In this document: positions 25,560 through 26,686 of the stretch, piece after piece
Layout: every line of letters begins with the position of its first letter
Position numbering within the stretch: position 1 is the first letter of the stretch
Assembly (NCBI GenBank): GCA_030141605.1
Contig: JAQGDQ010000530.1
Location: 126,001-152,686 of the forward strand
DNA length: 26,686 nucleotides
From: Tubiluchus corallicola
Taxonomy: Eukaryota; Priapulida; Priapulimorpha; Priapulimorphida; Tubiluchidae
Direction: 5' to 3'
The notes under the pieces: generated by a model
Told to the model about the DNA's origin: nothing
The model's database searches: none
The model's input: only the letters and a program-made list of their open reading frames with translations
Position numbers and translations under genes: made by a program

Positions 25560-26686
25560 GTATGCATGTGTTTGTGCAGTCTCGGTGTGAGATTGTGTGT
25601 GCATATGTTTGCACAGTCTCCGGGAGAGATTGTGTGTGCATGTGTTTGCACAGTCTCGGGGAGAGATTGTGTGTGCATGTGTTTGCACAGTCTCGGGGTG
25701 AGTCTCGATAGCTCACGCGAGATTGTGTGTGCATGTGTTTGCGCAGTCTTGGGGAGAGATTGTGTGTGCATGTGTTTGCGCAGTCTCGGGGAGAGATTGT
25801 GTGTGCATGTGTTTGCACAGACATAAGGCGAGATTGTGTGTGCATGTGTTTGCATTGTCTCGGGGTGAGATTGTGTGTGTATGTGTTTGCACAGTCTCGG
25901 GGTGAGATTGTGTGTGCATGTGTTTGCGTAGTCTCACGGTGAGATTGTGTGAGCATGTGTTTGCATAGTCTCACGGTGAGATTGTGTGTGCATGTGTTTG
26001 CGCAGTCTCGGGGAGAGATTGTGTGTGCATGTGTTTGCGCAGTCTCACGGTGAGATTGTGTGTGCATGTGTTTGCACAGACATAAGGCGAGATTGTGTGT
26101 GCATGTGTTTGCATAGTCTCGGGGTGAGATTGTGTGTGCATGTGTTTGCACAGTCTCGGGGTGAGATTGTGTGTGCATGTGTTTGCGTAGTCTCGCGGTG
26201 AGATTGTGTGAGCATGTGTTTGCGTAGTCTCACGGTGAGATTGTGTGAGCATGTGTTTGCGTAGTCTCACGGTGAGATTGTGTGTGCAGGTGTTTGCGTA
26301 GTCTCACGGTGAGAATGTGTGTGCATGTGTTTGCGTAGTCTCATGGTGAGATTGTGTGAGCATGTGTTTGCATAGTCTCACGGTGAGATTGTGTGTGCAT
26401 GTGATTGCGTAGTCTCACGGTGAGATTGTGTGTGCAGGTGTTTGCACAGACATAAGGCGAGATTGTGTGTGCATGTGTTTGCACAGTCTCGGGGTGAGAT
26501 TGTGTGTGCATGTGTTTGCACCGTCTCGGGGTGAGATTGTGTGTGCATGTGTTTGCACAGTCTTGGGGTGAGATTGTGTGTGCATTTGTTTGCACAGTCT
26601 CGGGGTGAGATTGTGTGTGCATGTGTTTACACAGTCTCGGGGTGAGATTGTGTGTGCATTTGTTTGCACAATCTCGGGGTGAGATT
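25560..26686. repeat. 37-bp satellite array, right-arm copy
   Basis: About 30 units of the 37-base satellite in inverted orientation, matching 19205-20331 unit for unit, including the CCTTATGTCTGTG-type variant (ACATAAGGCGAGA on this strand near 25820, 26080 and 26450) and the irregular unit near 25695. It continues past the window end. Confidence 0.97.

Larger units (their letters stand above)
24629..26686 (-). repeat. Inverted duplication, right arm (runs off the window)
   Basis: Reverse complement of 19205-21262. I compared the whole unique part (about 20341-20760 against 25131-25551, and the exon translations) and saw no difference. The satellite part is colinear without length change but has about ten substitutions by eye (for example near 25749, 25856, 25880, 26191, 26314, 26344 and 26521). 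The 3366-base spacer is 21263-24628. Confidence 0.97.

Overview
This window is intron-rich, AT-rich metazoan nuclear DNA (roughly two thirds A+T by eye). The genes are chains of short exons with GT..AG borders and matching intron phases. The encoded domains (LamG/pentraxin-type, WSC, PKD) are animal extracellular modules. Much of the rest is short non-autonomous transposons, dispersed repeats and minisatellites. An invertebrate fits best. An ascidian or another low-GC marine invertebrate is possible, but the sequence alone does not fix the phylum.

Layout. Positions 827-7818 (+) hold the last four exons of gene 1. They encode most of a LamG/pentraxin-like domain followed by a Cys-containing tail and a stop; the 5' part lies outside the window. 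Its 3' end runs straight into a foldback transposon that supplies the likely poly(A) signals. Positions 7854-12460 are intergenic and full of elements: a foldback, a hAT-type MITE (9246-9612), a broken Ty3/gypsy pol remnant (10432-10952, minus strand) and a piggyBac-like MITE (11485-12100).

Gene 2 (+) begins at either of two candidate first exons, 12614-12734 (behind a TATA box) or 14618-14690. Both encode hydrophobic leaders and both end in phase 1. It continues through a Tyr/Glu/Lys-repeat exon (16150-16230), two exons that together make a complete eight-cysteine WSC domain (17463-17615 and 20835-21217), a PKD domain (20835-21217 into 21956-22145) and a further extracellular exon (22862-23028). 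WSC followed by PKD is the order seen near the N terminus of polycystin-1, but no leucine-rich repeats are seen here and the C-terminal part is beyond the window or missing.

The most striking structure is a large inverted duplication. Positions 19205-21262 and 24629-26686 are reverse complements with no length difference that I could find (paired coordinates always sum to 45891), around a 3366-bp spacer. Each arm holds one copy of the WSC/PKD exon with both splice sites plus a long 37-bp satellite array. The right arm runs off the window end. It is either a very recent palindrome or an assembly or library artefact.

The two genes share no sequence except dispersed repeats found in both. Both look like multidomain extracellular or membrane-anchored proteins. 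No tRNA, rRNA, CRISPR array or prokaryotic gene was found.
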